Shown: piece after piece, positions 1 through 11,900 of the stretch
Numbering within the stretch: position 1 is the stretch's first letter
Layout: each line of letters opens with the position of its first letter
Assembly (NCBI RefSeq): GCF_019097595.1
Contig: NC_080716.1
Location: forward strand, 27,064,901-27,128,900
From: Hemibagrus wyckioides
Taxonomy: Eukaryota > Chordata > Actinopteri > Siluriformes > Bagridae
Direction: 5' to 3'
DNA length: 64,000 nucleotides
Notes under the pieces: model-generated
What the model was told of the DNA's origin: nothing
Seen by the model: only the letters and a program-made list of their open reading frames with translations
The model's database searches: none
Made by a program: the position numbers and the translations under genes

Positions 1-1374
1 ATTTTCATGAGGTTATTAATTGTGAAAGGATGAAGTAAAGAAACACAAACACCAGGACAAGCTAGAAGGATCTAGACGAAACCAAGAGAGACTAATACAT
101 AACGACTGCTGGGGTCTAATTCAGTTATCAACACTGATACACAACAGATAATGCTGTGTAGAATTTAGCCATTATGTATTACTTATTAGTGTGTTATTTA
201 TATGGATCCTAATACTTATCCAGAGCTTGTGAGAACCCAGGAGCTGGAACTTACTTGTTCTAGATATTATAGGGGTTTTCGTATACTTGTTAAACAGGAA
301 TAAATAATTAAATAAACAAACAAACAAACAAACAAACAAATAAATAGGTAAGTAAGTAATAAATTAATTAATTAATTCACAACTAAGTAAATAAATGAGT
401 AAGTAAATTAATAATAAAAATAAAAAAGAAAATGAGTTAATTAATTAATGCCTTAAGAAAAACAAATCTATCTATTTTTTAAAATGTATTTCATCCTAGC
501 AATCCCACGTCACAGTATGTCTCTTGTGCCATTTCCTTTGCTTCCATCACTGTCCAGGCCGAGATTAGCAAAGCAAGCTAGCTGAACTACTCACCAGAGG
601 CACTGATGATCTCTGCTACTTCCTTCCAAGCTTCAAAACATCTCTATACACAGTTAAAAATAGGTTGTGAATGACAGGATTAGATGAAACCACAGTTCTA
701 GGAGACTACCTACAGGTAGAAATGTTGGACTAGATTCTTATATAAGTGGAATCATTTGTTTGGATTGTGTATTTATAGTGTTATATATTGTATGTAAATT
801 GAATCAAAAGGAGACAAAATCTGTCCAAATGCTGCTTTGCCACTTTGTTGCTTGCTATTAGAATGCTTTTTGCTCTGTTTTAAAGTGTAGAGAGAAACGT
901 AGAGAAAGAGTGAACGAAGGCTCAGCTGCAGTCCTGCTCAGCTGGCCGTCCTCTCGTCTCCGGGTCCAGCTGGCCTGAACACCTGAAAGATGTGTTTGTT
1001 GTGCGCTGCATGTAATACTGTAGCCCTCTGGGTCCAGACCTCTGGCCAGCGGCGCACAGAAGTCTGTGCGAGGTTTGCTGCCAGGAATAACACTAATAAA
1101 ACATTCCATAGCGGCCACTCCCTCTCAGAGATGGATTTCCTCTGTGTACTGATATCTGGGACACATAGGGATGAGGAAGGGGAAGGAATGGAGGAAAGTA
1201 GAGGAGAATGCTAGCCTCCGGCCTTTCACACTGACAGACTGATGAGGAACATGGTTCTGGAGCGATTCTGTGATAAGAAAACAGAGATGAGAGAAGGAAG
1301 GAGTGGGAACATGTTTTAGGAGCTGCTTTTATTTTTGCTGTATTTAATTGGTTTTAATTGGTCTGTGTGTGGAG
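1..1374. other. non-genic DNA, no gene seen
   Basis: No coding region is supported. The first 480 bases are AT-rich with AAAC, AAGT and AATT runs. From about 870 to 1200 the DNA is more GC-balanced and single-copy-looking, with overlapping short open frames on both strands that have no recognisable domain or exon boundaries. That part could be conserved noncoding DNA, which only a cross-species alignment could show. Confidence 0.6.
313..345. repeat. (AAAC)n microsatellite
   Basis: About seven AAAC units pass into AAAT units. Short AAGT and AATT runs follow to about 380. Simple-sequence DNA. Confidence 0.9.
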
Positions 1375-1441
1375 GGAGAGACAGAGAGAGAGAAAGAGGG
1401 AGAGTAAGATAGAGAGTGAGAGAGAGAGGGTGGGAGGGAGT

Positions 1442-1475
<34 letters not shown>
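1375..1475. repeat. (GA)n microsatellite, imperfect
   Basis: A purine-only tract of GA dinucleotides interrupted by GGGA and TAAG, with a purer run at about 1447-1474. Confidence 0.9.
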
Positions 1476-1477
<2 letters not shown>

Positions 1478-2014
1478 CTTGAAGTTGTGTTTTTAATCAC
1501 AGCTTGAGCTTCACGTCATCAGGAAGCAGTAAAGTGAAACTGGTGTCCAGTCAGCAGTTCAGTCTGAGAGACTCAGCTATGAGAGTGAGTGTGTTTACAG
1601 GATGTTCAGTAGGATCAGGTTGTGAATTAGATTTTCGTGATGAGTTTCGTGATGAGTTTTACAGTTTTAGGATTATAGACACAGCTCTTAGCTACTAATC
1701 TACAGTTTCTAGATGAGATTATCTGATGAAATCACACTGATATACCAAGTTCAACATCACTTCTCGTCCTCTAAACTGCAACCTCACACATTACATACAT
1801 ACAAAACTCACAAAATCTATTCACTGATTCATCTGCAGTAAATACTTCGTCCTGGATACAGTGGATCAGGAGATGGAGAGGATGGAACATTCCCTTAATC
1901 CAATTCCAGACCATTCCAGATTTACACCTAGACGCTGTTTAGATGATACAATCCACTCTGTTTTTAGGAGCAAAAACTTTGTTTGTCTGGAGGTTCTGGT
2001 AGGCTGTGTCTGCC
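1476..2014. other. non-genic DNA, no feature seen
   Basis: Single-copy-looking DNA between two microsatellites. A small internal duplication is visible near 1637-1660, where 'cgtgatgagttt' occurs twice. No gene recognised. Confidence 0.6.
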
Positions 2015-2100
<86 letters not shown>

Positions 2101-2103
2101 TAT
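2015..2103. repeat. (ATCT)n tetranucleotide microsatellite
   Basis: About 22 uninterrupted ATCT units. Long and pure, so probably length-polymorphic. An open frame running through it encodes only repeated Tyr-Leu-Ser-Ile and is not a gene. Confidence 0.97.
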
Positions 2104-2381
2104 TATTGTTTAATTTCATATTAATATTTTTGTAATTCTAGCTTTTGTAGCCCTCTATACATGAATAGTTCATATCTAAATGTGTTTCCTTCCTAAAGTG
2201 CCAGAATAACTGCCATATTTAGGGAAATTGATATAGAGCAAAAATTAATAAATCAAAATATAGAAATAATACATATTTTTTTTAAGGAACATTCCTTATG
2301 AACAGAGTAAATGCATGAAGAAATCAGGTGCGCTGATGATGTGAGACCCCTACCTATCATGCCTTGGGGTATTATTCAGAG

Positions 2382-2411
2382 AACACACACACACCCACAC
2401 ACACACACACA
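2382..2411. repeat. (CA)n microsatellite, interrupted
   Basis: About 15 CA units with one CCCA interruption. Confidence 0.9.
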
Positions 2412-2533
2412 GTACTCAGACACCTTGATTATGTTGTTACAGCTGAGTGTGATGGTGGTTTCAAGAGTTCAAGCGTTTAACCGATGTTACAGCCCACCTT
2501 TATGTGAACACCCACCCACAGACACACCTAAAT

Positions 2534-2558
2534 ACACACACACACACACACACACACA
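2534..2558. repeat. (CA)n microsatellite
   Basis: Twelve CA units. A second CA tract lies about 120 bp upstream. Confidence 0.9.
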
Positions 2559-3724
2559 GCTTGATTATTTTTTCATCACAGACAGTTCCTCTTTTTGTGA
2601 AACGCTCTCAGATTTCTCCACTTTTCCTCTTCAGAATGAATGAAAATGAAAGTTTCCGTTCTCATGCAAATGAAAACATGAAATTTACACTGAAATTACA
2701 CACCAGTTCCACTACACCAATGTTACTTGGAGGTCAAATTGTTTTGGAGTGATTGGTTTATTAAAAAGTAATAAAATAATATTATATCATAATAAAATAA
2801 CACAGCATTGCTAATATAATAAATAATAATGATGTCCAACAGTGTCGAAATCTTAAGAAATATCGGACCCCACTGATCTAATGTGAGTACGATACATGCA
2901 ACAAAAAAATGGCTCTCAGGCAGTTTGAGAAAGGTTGTGAAGCTTAAGTTTTAATCCAAGTGTCGCTTCTTCATTTCAGTATAGGATCAGGTTCGGCGAA
3001 AAAAGCAGAAATTTTCCTAAAGGAAACCTCAACGGTTGAACGGATTTTCCATCGAAATAAGCAACAAGTGATGAGAATTGTGCTTGAAAGGATACAATAG
3101 GCGTTTTTATTATTACATTTTCCAGCGTTCTCCCAAGCGACCTCTTTTCCTTAAAGAAAGCAGGCGTACTCGTTCCCCGTCACCCTCCTCACACACACAC
3201 ACACACACGTTACTAGACAGTCAAAGAAATTACAAAGGCACTTTATCATCATGCACTCGAGCTCCTCTGTGTCTCACTGAATAGCAGATCTGGTTTCAGA
3301 GTTCCATCTCTGCAGGCCAGCCTCTACAGTGCTTTCCCCGAGTGTCAAGCATGTACACCATCACCTCTAATGAAACGGGACAAAGGGTATTTTTTTGCTA
3401 TTGTAGACAGAATTGCTTGTTTTGGGAGGTTGATGAGCTAAACAGTTTAATAACTGGCTTATCCCAGGAGTCTGGAGGGGCAGTATGATTATTTAGTAGG
3501 GCTGTAATAAAAAGGAATGAATTAGTAGCTTCAGAATAAGAAAATTACTAAAATACATACTTAATAAATTGAAAATCAATGAATTAGCATTTACTAATTA
3601 ATCAATCATTACTTCAGGTTCAAAGAAATACACTTTAAGCTTTGCCTGACCACCTTGGGAGGGTATTGGCACCATGACCATATATACAGGGATTGACCAC
3701 AGTAAGCAGGTCACTTCCAGGGAA

Positions 3725-4078
3725 GCAGGACATTGTGTTCATGAAGATGGAGGAGAAGCCATCAGGTGGACTCCTCTCCACAGCTTAAAGTTAACCCAGT
3801 GACACAGCTTAAGCCACTTGAGACCACATTTGAGGTCAGATGCATCAAGAAGTGTGGTTCTTCCTGAACTCAGTGTCCCATGGAATGACCCAATGGTAGA
3901 AGCCTGTGAAAGAAAACAGGCAAAGTACAAGAAGTTGGTGGAGGAGTGCTGAAGAAATGGTAATTTGTGGTTAAGTCTCTCTTCTGGTCTCAACAGCAAT
4001 GAAGAGAGCTCTGATCTCAGAAGAGGTCCACAAAAGAGCAACACCCGGTTCACACCAGGTTCCAGATCATTCCACACA
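3725..4078 (+). mobile_element. LINE-type retrotransposon polyprotein remnant (C-terminal part)
   Basis: Read in one frame from 3737, this stretch resembles the C-terminal, post-reverse-transcriptase part of a polyprotein common in fish genomes. The visible signature is PELSVPW (3863-3883), followed about 8 codons later by ERKQAKY (3908-3928) and KKLVEEC. This is the family pattern in which a charged 'E-x-K/R-K-x-K-Y' helix follows an 'ELTVPW'-like strand. In-frame TGA stops at 3800 and 3950 and the loss of the downstream Pro-Val-Glu-Val-Gly-Cys block show it is dead. Only about 110 codons remain. The opposite-strand open frame over the same bases is a shadow. The family assignment is from memory of the motif; the exact LINE clade is not determined. 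Confidence 0.65.
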
Positions 4079-5004
4079 TGACACGTCCAAGACCTTCACT
4101 AACTCAGATGTTCTCAAAGCTGCTTTGAAATGTACTGAACCTTTAGTATTTCATAATGTATTGAAAAGGTGAAAGGTCACCTGACTCCAGTTCCACTTGA
4201 AGCTCATTGTTTAACTCTTATCCTCATATTTTCCCTGCACACTCCTCTGTTTTTAACCTGCTTTTGATCACAGGCTTTAAAGCAGTCGACGGAATTGTGC
4301 TGGTCTCCGTCTCCCAGCATACTGAAGGGAAATCACAAGCTTATCAGAGTCTGTGTGTGTGTGTGTGTGTGTGTGTGTTTTGTGTGTGAGCATGTAGCCT
4401 GGCTCTGTTGTTCTCCTACAGACCCCCGCTGTGTCGGCCGGGCATGTGCACAACAGATAACCATGTTGCTAAAGGAACAGGCTGAAAAAAAAAGCAAAAC
4501 AAATTGGAAAGAGAAAAATAACCGCAGTCTGAAAAAGAAAAGCATGTACGTGATCACTGATTGTTTTTAGGCTGGCGAATTGTGGGGTCTGGGTCCAAAC
4601 GTGGGCTGGAAATGTGCATACGAGGGTTTAGTGCTGAGTGAGACTGGACAAACGTTGTGTGGGAAATACGATTAGACATTTTTATGAATTTAACAAGAGC
4701 TGGCCAAAGCTACTGCTAAACCCCTATAGAAAAGAAAGAACTGTGAGAAAAAATGTACTACTTTTAAATGTTTACATGTTTTAATAATTTCATAAATATT
4801 TTTAAGGGGTGGTTAATTTTTTAAAAAATATTTTATTGCAGATTTCCTGTAGTGTAAAAGCAGCTATAATGGATGAAGTATGGAAGTCTCTGGTTCTCCA
4901 GCCAGGGCGTGTTGTTGCTCTCATGAGTGCACTATACAGACCGAGTCTCACAGCTGATTCCCTTCATCCTGCACTGTAGAAATATGTGTCTGTCTATAAT
5001 AATC
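4079..5004. other. non-genic DNA with a GT tract
   Basis: No gene recognised. A GT tract sits at 4351-4388, and the bases after about 4690 are AT-rich. Open frames here are short and cross the GT tract on both strands. Confidence 0.6.
4351..4388. repeat. (GT)n microsatellite
   Basis: About 14 GT units, then TTTT and a few more GT units. Confidence 0.9.
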
Positions 5005-5490
5005 TTTAATCGCTTTAATAGGAACACCTACTCTCCTGTGCGTTCATGCAATTATCCACTCAGCCAGTTACACAGTGATAGCACAGTTCATACAATCACA
5101 CAGATACAGGTCAAGAGCTTTAGTTAATGATGTTAAACACCAAAATGGCAGGAAAACAGTGTGCCAGATGGATTGGTTTTGTGTTTCAGAATCTGCTGAT
5201 TATCCAGGATTTTCATAAACTACAATAAGGTTTATATAGAATGATGCAGACCAAAAAACAAACAAAACAAACAAAACCATGTCTAATCAATAGGAAAGGC
5301 CAGAGGAGAATGTATAAGGACAATGGAGCTGAGAGGGAGAATAAAGTGACTCATATAATCAGTCTTTGCACATATAGTGAGCAGAAAAGCATCTCAGAAT
5401 GTGCACTATGTCAAACTTCGAGGTAGGAGGGATACAGTAGCAGAAGATCACATCAATGTCCAGCTGAGAGCAGGAATCTGATGCTATAGT
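5005..5490 (+). mobile_element. Tc1/mariner-like transposon, 5' half, degenerate
   Basis: The left end reads 'taataggaacacct' (about 5018), the usual start of a widespread fish Tc1-like family. It is followed by the family's 5' leader (a Gln-rich 'cacagatacaggtcaagagc' at about 5098). A decayed transposase N-terminal region follows; EQKSISEC and a following Arg-rich stretch (about 5380-5425) match the helix-turn-helix linker part of that family. The 18-base string 'agcagaaaagcatctcag' (5381-5398) recurs exactly in the element at 30156-30644. The catalytic DDE region and the 3' terminus are absent. The reading frame is broken by an AAAC-rich insertion near 5254-5278. Confidence 0.7.
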
Positions 5491-6165
5491 GGGCTCAGAG
5501 TGTTTAAAAATGGTCTGCTATTTCCTCCTATTTTGAAATGTATGTTTCGAGTGAGTCTGTATCCACTGCAGGCTCAAGGAGGAAATTGAAGCCATGTGAT
5601 GCAGGTGCTGGTAGACCTTAAAGATTCTATGAAGAATAAAATTATATATGTATGTGTCTTTGTCATGTCTCACTCCACAGTGGAGGTTAATAAGAAGCTC
5701 ATATGAAAGACAGGACCTTAAGAATTTAGTCCTGAAGTCCAGAAGAAGTGTTTCAGAAGTATTTTTGTTTTTCTCTAGCCTATTAGGTTCAATATATTCA
5801 TAGAAAAGTTTTTTTTTTTTTTTACACACAAATGTTTGTGTCTTTAATGTAAATGTTGATATCAAACCCACTCTGCTCTCTGAGATCCTCCAAGTGCTTG
5901 TTCATCTAAAAAGCAGCTCAGATTTGTAAAACACACGTCTAAAACACGCTGAAAGCCAACATCCTCCAGCCAGAACATCATTCATTTCTTTATACTGATG
6001 CTTATGCAAATGTCCCATAAGTCAGATAGAACAGCAGTGTACTGGTAAAAAAAAAAAGGGGGGGGGTTAGATTTTTTTAGGAAATTGTAGATCACTCTCA
6101 CAAATAATAAACTGTGTGTTAAGATAATAACAGGGAATTTAAAAAGTGGTAGAATTGTGGAAGGA

Positions 6166-6207
<42 letters not shown>

Positions 6208-6714
6208 AAGTGTTAAGTGGACAGGGGTGGACTGCTCTGCTCTGCTCTGTTACTTGTGAGGCCCTCAGAGGGATTGTGGCAGTTCGGCTGGAGAACCGCA
6301 GCTTCCTCCTCAGGATGCCAGAGAGGAAGAACCACGCCACGTTTCTCTGGGACACAGCCTGTTCCTTATCTCTCTCTCTCTCTGTCTGCTCTCAGATTCC
6401 CTCTTTATTTCTTTTCCTTCTTCCTCTCATGAGCACTCTGAAATGTGACATGTCAGAAGGAATGTAGGGAGCACAGTTATGTATTCTTCAGTCGGAGGAA
6501 CAGCATCTGTGTTGTACAGGATGGAACTTTTATATGCATGGAGTAAAAACGTCAGGGTTTGCTGTTCCAGGAAATTAACAGACGGCTCGGTCGTGTGATG
6601 TGGAATGTGAAGCGCCATATATAGCAAGAAATATGGTTACTAACTGTGACATTTGTGATTTTCCTATAAGAGGAAGTCTTAAACCACAGCACTTATTAAA
6701 GAATGATACATCAT
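5491..6714. other. non-genic DNA, microsatellites
   Basis: No gene recognised. Contains a T15 run (5809-5823), an A11G9 run (about 6047-6066) and a GA tract (6169-6201). The short open frames around 6119-6470 overlap on both strands and depend on the GA and CT tracts. Confidence 0.6.
6169..6201. repeat. (GA)n microsatellite
   Basis: About 16 pure GA units. Confidence 0.92.
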
Positions 6715-6925
6715 GCTTTATATCCATTTACAGTTACATTTAATGTTGTGGAATGTCCATGAAACTTCATTTGCATTATGATAACTATAAACATAATCAG
6801 TAATCCCCTTAACAGAATATATATCTCTCTTGAAGATTATAAAACTAACAAAGTTTACATCTGTACCTCTGACTGTTCCTAAGCACTGGCACTGGAGTCT
6901 CCTTCCATAAATTATGTTCATCTTC
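6715..6925 (-). mobile_element. dispersed MITE-like repeat fragment (family A)
   Basis: Shares blocks with other places in this window: 'ccatttacagttac' plus 'ttaatgtt.tggaa' (also near 52210 and 52480) and 'cactggagtctccttcc' (about 6890). The last block matches 'actggagactcc' at about 24023, 52628 and 52756, and its reverse complement near 12515 and 29706. It is noncoding. The strand is set relative to the copies at 12389 and 29556, which begin with 'tctgattggtcagaa'. Boundaries are approximate. Confidence 0.5.
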
Positions 6926-8360
6926 TGATATAAAACTTTTTAATCCATTTTGATATCTCGGTGTCAGCCGTTACTATAGAAACGATAATGTATTAGAAAA
7001 TGTGCCTAACCATATGCCTGGGGTTTAAATTATACGTACGAAATGTAACCAACATCTTCTGACCATTTAGAATCAAGCATTGAGCCCTGCTTTGGTATTA
7101 TTATTTGGTATTATTTTTTAAAAATCTAATCCGGTCTAACATACTAAAATACCTGGAAATTATTCTATATGTGATTATGAACCATAAATGTGCAGATTTT
7201 TAATAGTTGTTAATAGTAGTAATAGTTGTATGTTCTACAGCTGATTGTGTAAAGATAAATATACAGCTGTCTCTCCTCTTAGACATGCTAGTCCCAGACG
7301 CCATGCTAGTCTTCTCCAGCATTAATGGTACAAGATTCCAGCAAGGTTCCGCTCCGAGGAAACAATCGGCTCAAGTGGCCACTCACCGACACGGCAGCTA
7401 GTGGCATGAATCATCCACAGACAGCCATGATGGACTCGCCAGGATTGGAGCATGCTACAAACATTTGTTATTGCAGGGTCTGAGGTGAAGAGATAAGGGT
7501 TAATATAGTGGCCACTTGGCGATGGGTTTTGACCTCTTTTCCAGATACTGGTGCACGTGTTTGTGTGAGGAGGTGTTTGGGGATTATTGCAATGCGGAAG
7601 GAAATGAAGGCTGCACTGAGGCAGGTGCTGGTAGACGTTAGCGTCGCTGTTTAGAGACAGAATTTATTGACTAACAGAGATTAATTACATACTTAAAGTT
7701 TCTTACTTTCTAGCTAAAAGAAAAAAAAAGATTACCAACATTTGCCAAAGGAACAACCTCCGTTTGCATGACCTCCATGTCTTCTTTCAAACAAGGAACT
7801 ATTAAGGAATCAGGACATAAACGAATATCACCCACTCAAACAACTCCCTAGACCTCCACCTCACCAGGTCATCATATCAACACACAAACAAGTGAAACAT
7901 GAAGCAGAATGAAAGAAAGCCAGAGAAATGCCTGGCTTGCTGGATGGAATTCCACCGATTCCCCACGTGCCCCCCTCTCTCTTCCTGCCTGCTAATGTAA
8001 TCAGGGGGAAACAGAGGGTTCTTCCCAACGCCGAGGCCTCCAGATAACACTCGTTTATCACATGTTCCACTCGGCCTAGCACTCAGACCTCCGGCGACTC
8101 TCCGCATCAACACCCACACCCAGCCTCCGGGCTAGTCCGGGTCCAGATTTCAGGTCTGCTTGATTGGAGAGTCGAAGGCTTCCAGAGGTCACCTGATTTC
8201 CTGATGTACACTTGTTATACATTCTTATCAAGATTTATTATATCTTATCACCTGCTTGTGAATATAGCTGCTTAAAGATTCTTTGTTCTTAGAACCTGAT
8301 AACAGATTGTTAATTGTTATTTACTTGCAGAAAAGGGGGTCCAAGCTGAAAGGTTCAGCG
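6926..8360. other. non-genic DNA, no gene seen
   Basis: Mostly single-copy-looking. A moderately GC-rich stretch at about 7290-7450 and a C-rich stretch at about 7850-8150 stand out against AT-rich surroundings, but neither contains a convincing exon. Candidate conserved noncoding DNA at best. Confidence 0.5.
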
Positions 8361-8511
8361 CAAACATTAAGTTTGAAGGGATCCTTTAAGGTACAACAGA
8401 ATGTACAACAGGGTGCTTTTAGAGAGGAGAGGGTGTAGAACCCTATAAGAGCCTTTGCCTATCTAAAGCAAAAAAGAATAGAGCCATTTTATGGTGTCTA
8501 AAGAACCCCAG
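8361..8511. mobile_element. left part of a dispersed 'gaaccttt'-type repeat
   Basis: Contains repeated 'gtagaacc', 'aagaacccc' and 'ggatccttta' words, as does 9047-9400. The two parts read as one short noncoding element split by the insertion at 8512-9046. Confidence 0.45.
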
Positions 8512-9046
8512 TGTCATGAATCCCCCCCAGGTGCCATTGCCAGTGTCACTGTCGCCCGAGCCCTGAGCCACTCAGCTACAGTGTGCATTTGTGTGTCGAT
8601 GTGTCTGTTTTGTTTATGTCACCATGTGTTTGTTTGGTTCACATACTTTCTCCACCTGTATCTTGTCAGTATCTTGTATCTTGTTAGTTGTTTCGCTCAC
8701 GTCTCCTTATTGCTTGCACCTGCTTTAGAGTTGCCTTTTGATTACTTTGTTTATTTAAATCCTCCTCCTCATGTGCTTCACAATGTATTAGTTCAGTTTC
8801 TGATGTGGTCAGTCTTTACCAGTTCTTTTGTCATTGCTTGACTGATCCTGGTTTTTCACTTTGTTGTTCACTGTTTTGGATTTTTGCCTGTTGTCTGACA
8901 TCCTGACTGTAGATGGCTTGACCCCTGCCTGCTTTTCCACTTTGCCAATGCCTAGCATAATTTTGATCTGTCTGCTGTTCCTTATAAACTGCTCACTGTG
9001 TTCCTAATAAACTGCTCACCTGCACTTGCATCCTCATCACATGATA
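8512..9046 (+). mobile_element. T-rich interspersed repeat, TGTCATGA...-ended, inserted in another repeat
   Basis: Starts with TGTCATGA (8512-8519) and ends near 'cacatgata' (9046). The interior is pyrimidine-rich and ends with 'cctaataaactgctcacctgc', a common tail of dispersed fish repeats. A related copy at about 35690-36058 ends in TCATGACA, the inverted complement of this start. The TG...CA ends make a solo LTR or an LTR-derived element possible. The 116-codon open frame inside has no recognisable domain. Confidence 0.45.
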
Positions 9047-9400
9047 CCCTGAGGAATCCTTTATTGGTTTTTCAACTTTAGGGAATGTTAAAGCTTCTGT
9101 GTAGAACCAAGAGAAAAAAATTAAGCTCCATTTACCACCTTAAAGTCTCCTTTGTTTCGTCCCTCTGAGAGAATTCTGGGTACAATCCTACAACAGAGAT
9201 TCTCTCTAGAACCTTTGAACCAGGGGCTCTTTTATGTGATTTATAGAAACTGTGTGGAATCTGTTTCCTAAGAGGTTTAGAAGAAGGTCTAGTGAGCATC
9301 CTTTCAAATTACGCAAGAACCTTGAAGTATTTCTTCCAGAGATTTTTCCATGTAGAACCCTTAAGCAACTGAGAACCTTGAAGGAATCCTAGTGTACAGT
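9047..9400. mobile_element. right part of the 'gaaccttt'-type repeat
   Basis: Resumes with 'ccctgaggaatccttta' and carries many short 'tagaacc', 'agaaccttgaag' and 'gaatccta' words like those in 8361-8511. Noncoding. Confidence 0.45.
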
Positions 9401-10287
9401 CTGAGGTTTGTTGAAGTTGCTCACTGGTTCTTCTAGCTTTCTTAGTGTATGGGTTTCTCTACATTATAGATTTAAACATTTATATTTAAGCTACAATATG
9501 AAACTATGGGTATGGCTGAGATTCAGTGATGAAGTGGTGCTAGATTTGTAAAAATAAACTTGTTAGCATTTATTTCGCACCTGTAACTTGTCTTATATTC
9601 TCAGAAGGACTGCTGGCTGTGTTTTATGTAAAGAATACATCTGCATGGACTGCAGACCTTCCTCTTGATAAATATATCTTTTTCCTCTAGATAAATGCGG
9701 TTGTCTAATATGGCAGGCTGTTCAAATCACAATTTTTCATATCAGTGTTTTTGCCCATCGATCAGCATTTTTTCTGTTTCCTTTCTTCCCAATCGCCGAT
9801 ATTTCCCATCACCTCTCTATTCTCAAGCCTTCCTCTCCAATACAAAGTTCCCCAAACCCCAGTTCAGCAATTCATTCCCTTCAGGACATGCTGCGGATGT
9901 GGAGTGATTTAAACCTCCAGACCTCATACACTTTTAGCCCAGGAGAGATCCGTGGCTCGGTTTACACTCCGAAATTTATCAGCTTTTATTGTGTAAGAAA
10001 ATCCGACGTCGTCAATCTCTTTATGAGGCCAATTTAGTCCTATAAACAGGGCAATTAATCGGCTACCTACCTTGGAACTGTAATCGGCTCTCGGGTTCGC
10101 TGGCGAAAAGAAAGAAAGAAAGAGCGAGTGCCAGTGACACTGAAAAAGACCCTTAATCTTATAAGTGAAGGGTCTGGACCTAACAAATGAGAAGCTTTGC
10201 CTGTTATTTGTCAAAGCGTACCGGGGGGAAAAATAAGCCAACGCAGGATTGACCTACTCATGCGCTGGCAGACACTCTAACACACCA
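9401..10287. other. non-genic DNA; possible conserved element at 9930-10110
   Basis: From about 9930 to 10110 the DNA is GC-balanced with several CpGs. It holds AT-rich homeodomain-like core words (TTTATTG, TTTATGAGG, CAATTAATCGG) in an unbroken non-repetitive stretch. That is the look of a developmental enhancer, but conservation cannot be tested here. Open frames on either strand have no domain. Confidence 0.4.
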
Positions 10288-10310
10288 ACACACACACACA
10301 CACACACACA
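10288..10310. repeat. (CA)n microsatellite
   Basis: About 11 CA units. Confidence 0.9.
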
Positions 10311-11329
10311 AGCACTCAGATGGGGAAAACAGGAGGTTCCCGTCTAGGCCTCTGGTACAGGTCTGCTTTTTGCCATCCTTGATTGAACCCAACAAGTGTC
10401 TCACAGGGCAAGTACTGTGGCCTGGCTTAATCCCCATGTCCTCTGAGAGCTGAGGTCTGAGAGGTCTGATCTGACATCACACACAGAGGTGTACGCATGG
10501 TTAGCATGCCGCCCTAGTTTGATTTAGGATTCCTGGCAGTCTCAAAAGAGCTCTTTTATTAAACCGGTGGTACTCTACGCAAGCAAGCGGAGCCTTTTGA
10601 CTCTCTGAGCTAAACCCCCATCCATGGAAACTTTCAAACTCCTGGAACAGTTTCAGGAAAACATTACCTGTGAGTGAAGGTTTCTGAGGTGAGTCGGAGG
10701 AAGCCAGGACCTGTTGGTGAGCAGAGCAGAGCTTTCTGGAAGTTTCTGCGGGCCGTAGCTTTTCGGTTTCTCCGCTGTCGGTTTGTCCGTGCTTCTTCAG
10801 AGGCTGACACAGCTGTCAGCTGGAATACATGATCATTTTCAGATGTGACTATTAACCAATAAGACGGCATTTTACATGTCAGCCTTAATGCTCCACAGCT
10901 TAGGACTATTCAGAGAGAAAGAGTAATGTCTTGGCACTCTATCTGCCTTCGGTTTTACTTCTAAGCTGAATTACAGTAAGTGAACCGTCAGTGAGATGAC
11001 AGTGAGTGAAAACATTAGTCCAGCTCAGGGACCTGATGGGGAATCAATAACCATAATTGTAATCCGGCAGCGTTTTTTACTCAGTGTGGATATTTAGTAG
11101 AGGAGATTTATCCCTTCTTATATGTCAGGACCACCAGTTTGGGAAAAATGAAGGCCAGCATCGCAGCAACATGGCTTGCTATCTCAGTATACACACTACT
11201 AGATTACATTTTCCCATACATTAGCCTTCTAGCTGTGATGTTACTGTTAGACACTTTTTAGAGTGTTAACTCTGTTGCGGAGGCTGTAATCAGACAAGGC
11301 ACTGATCAAGGGGAAAGAATCGTGAACAA
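10311..11329. other. non-genic DNA, no feature seen
   Basis: Single-copy-looking DNA. No gene, RNA gene or repeat family recognised. Confidence 0.55.
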
Positions 11330-11900
11330 ATCACAAGCTGAAACATTCACAGCATGTGAACAAAATCATAATAAATGTGAATCGCGTAAACAGAATCATG
11401 TGAATGCAAATGGATATTGAAAAAAAAAAATCCACATAACCATCCAAAAAAAACCCCCAAAACAAAGTAAGTAAAAAATCAAGTGAAAAATCATGTTAAA
11501 ATGAATTAATCATGAAAAACTAAATATAAACAAATATATATTACGCAAACCAAATCCCATGAGAATTGATTAGTCAAGAATCAGTGAGTCATGTGTAAAA
11601 ATCGTGAATCATGAATGAATCTGAACCTGTTTATGTGAAAAATAAACTTTGTGAACAAAATGAAAATCAGTGAGTCATGTGAAAAACAAAATCAAGTGAA
11701 AATAATAAATCATGAAAAAAACTGAATCACCTAAAGAGAATCATGTGAAAATTAAACAAGTCACTTAAATAGAATCATGTGAAAATAAATGAATCATTTT
11801 CAATAGAATCCATTTAGAAACTAAATGAATCATTTAGAAAAAAAATTAAATGTGAAAAATGAATCATGTGAAGCAAATCATCTGAAAATGTTTTAATGAG
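11330..11900. repeat. degenerate AT-rich tandem repeat ('aatcatgtgaaaa' words)
   Basis: The words 'aatcatgtgaa', 'aatcaagtgaaaa', 'tgaatcat' and 'gtgaaaaat' recur dozens of times at irregular spacing of about 15-30 bp. This is consistent with an old, decayed minisatellite. A similar texture, with different words, occurs at about 54180-54560. Confidence 0.65.

Larger units (their letters stand above)
2104..3724. other. non-genic DNA with CA tracts
   Basis: AT-rich DNA with no recognised gene. It contains CA tracts at 2382-2411, 2534-2558 and 3190-3208. The rest looks unique. Confidence 0.6.

Noticed and set aside
3739..4077. Minus-strand 112-codon open frame
   Set aside because: Antisense shadow of the LINE-type remnant, which has the recognisable motifs on the + strand.
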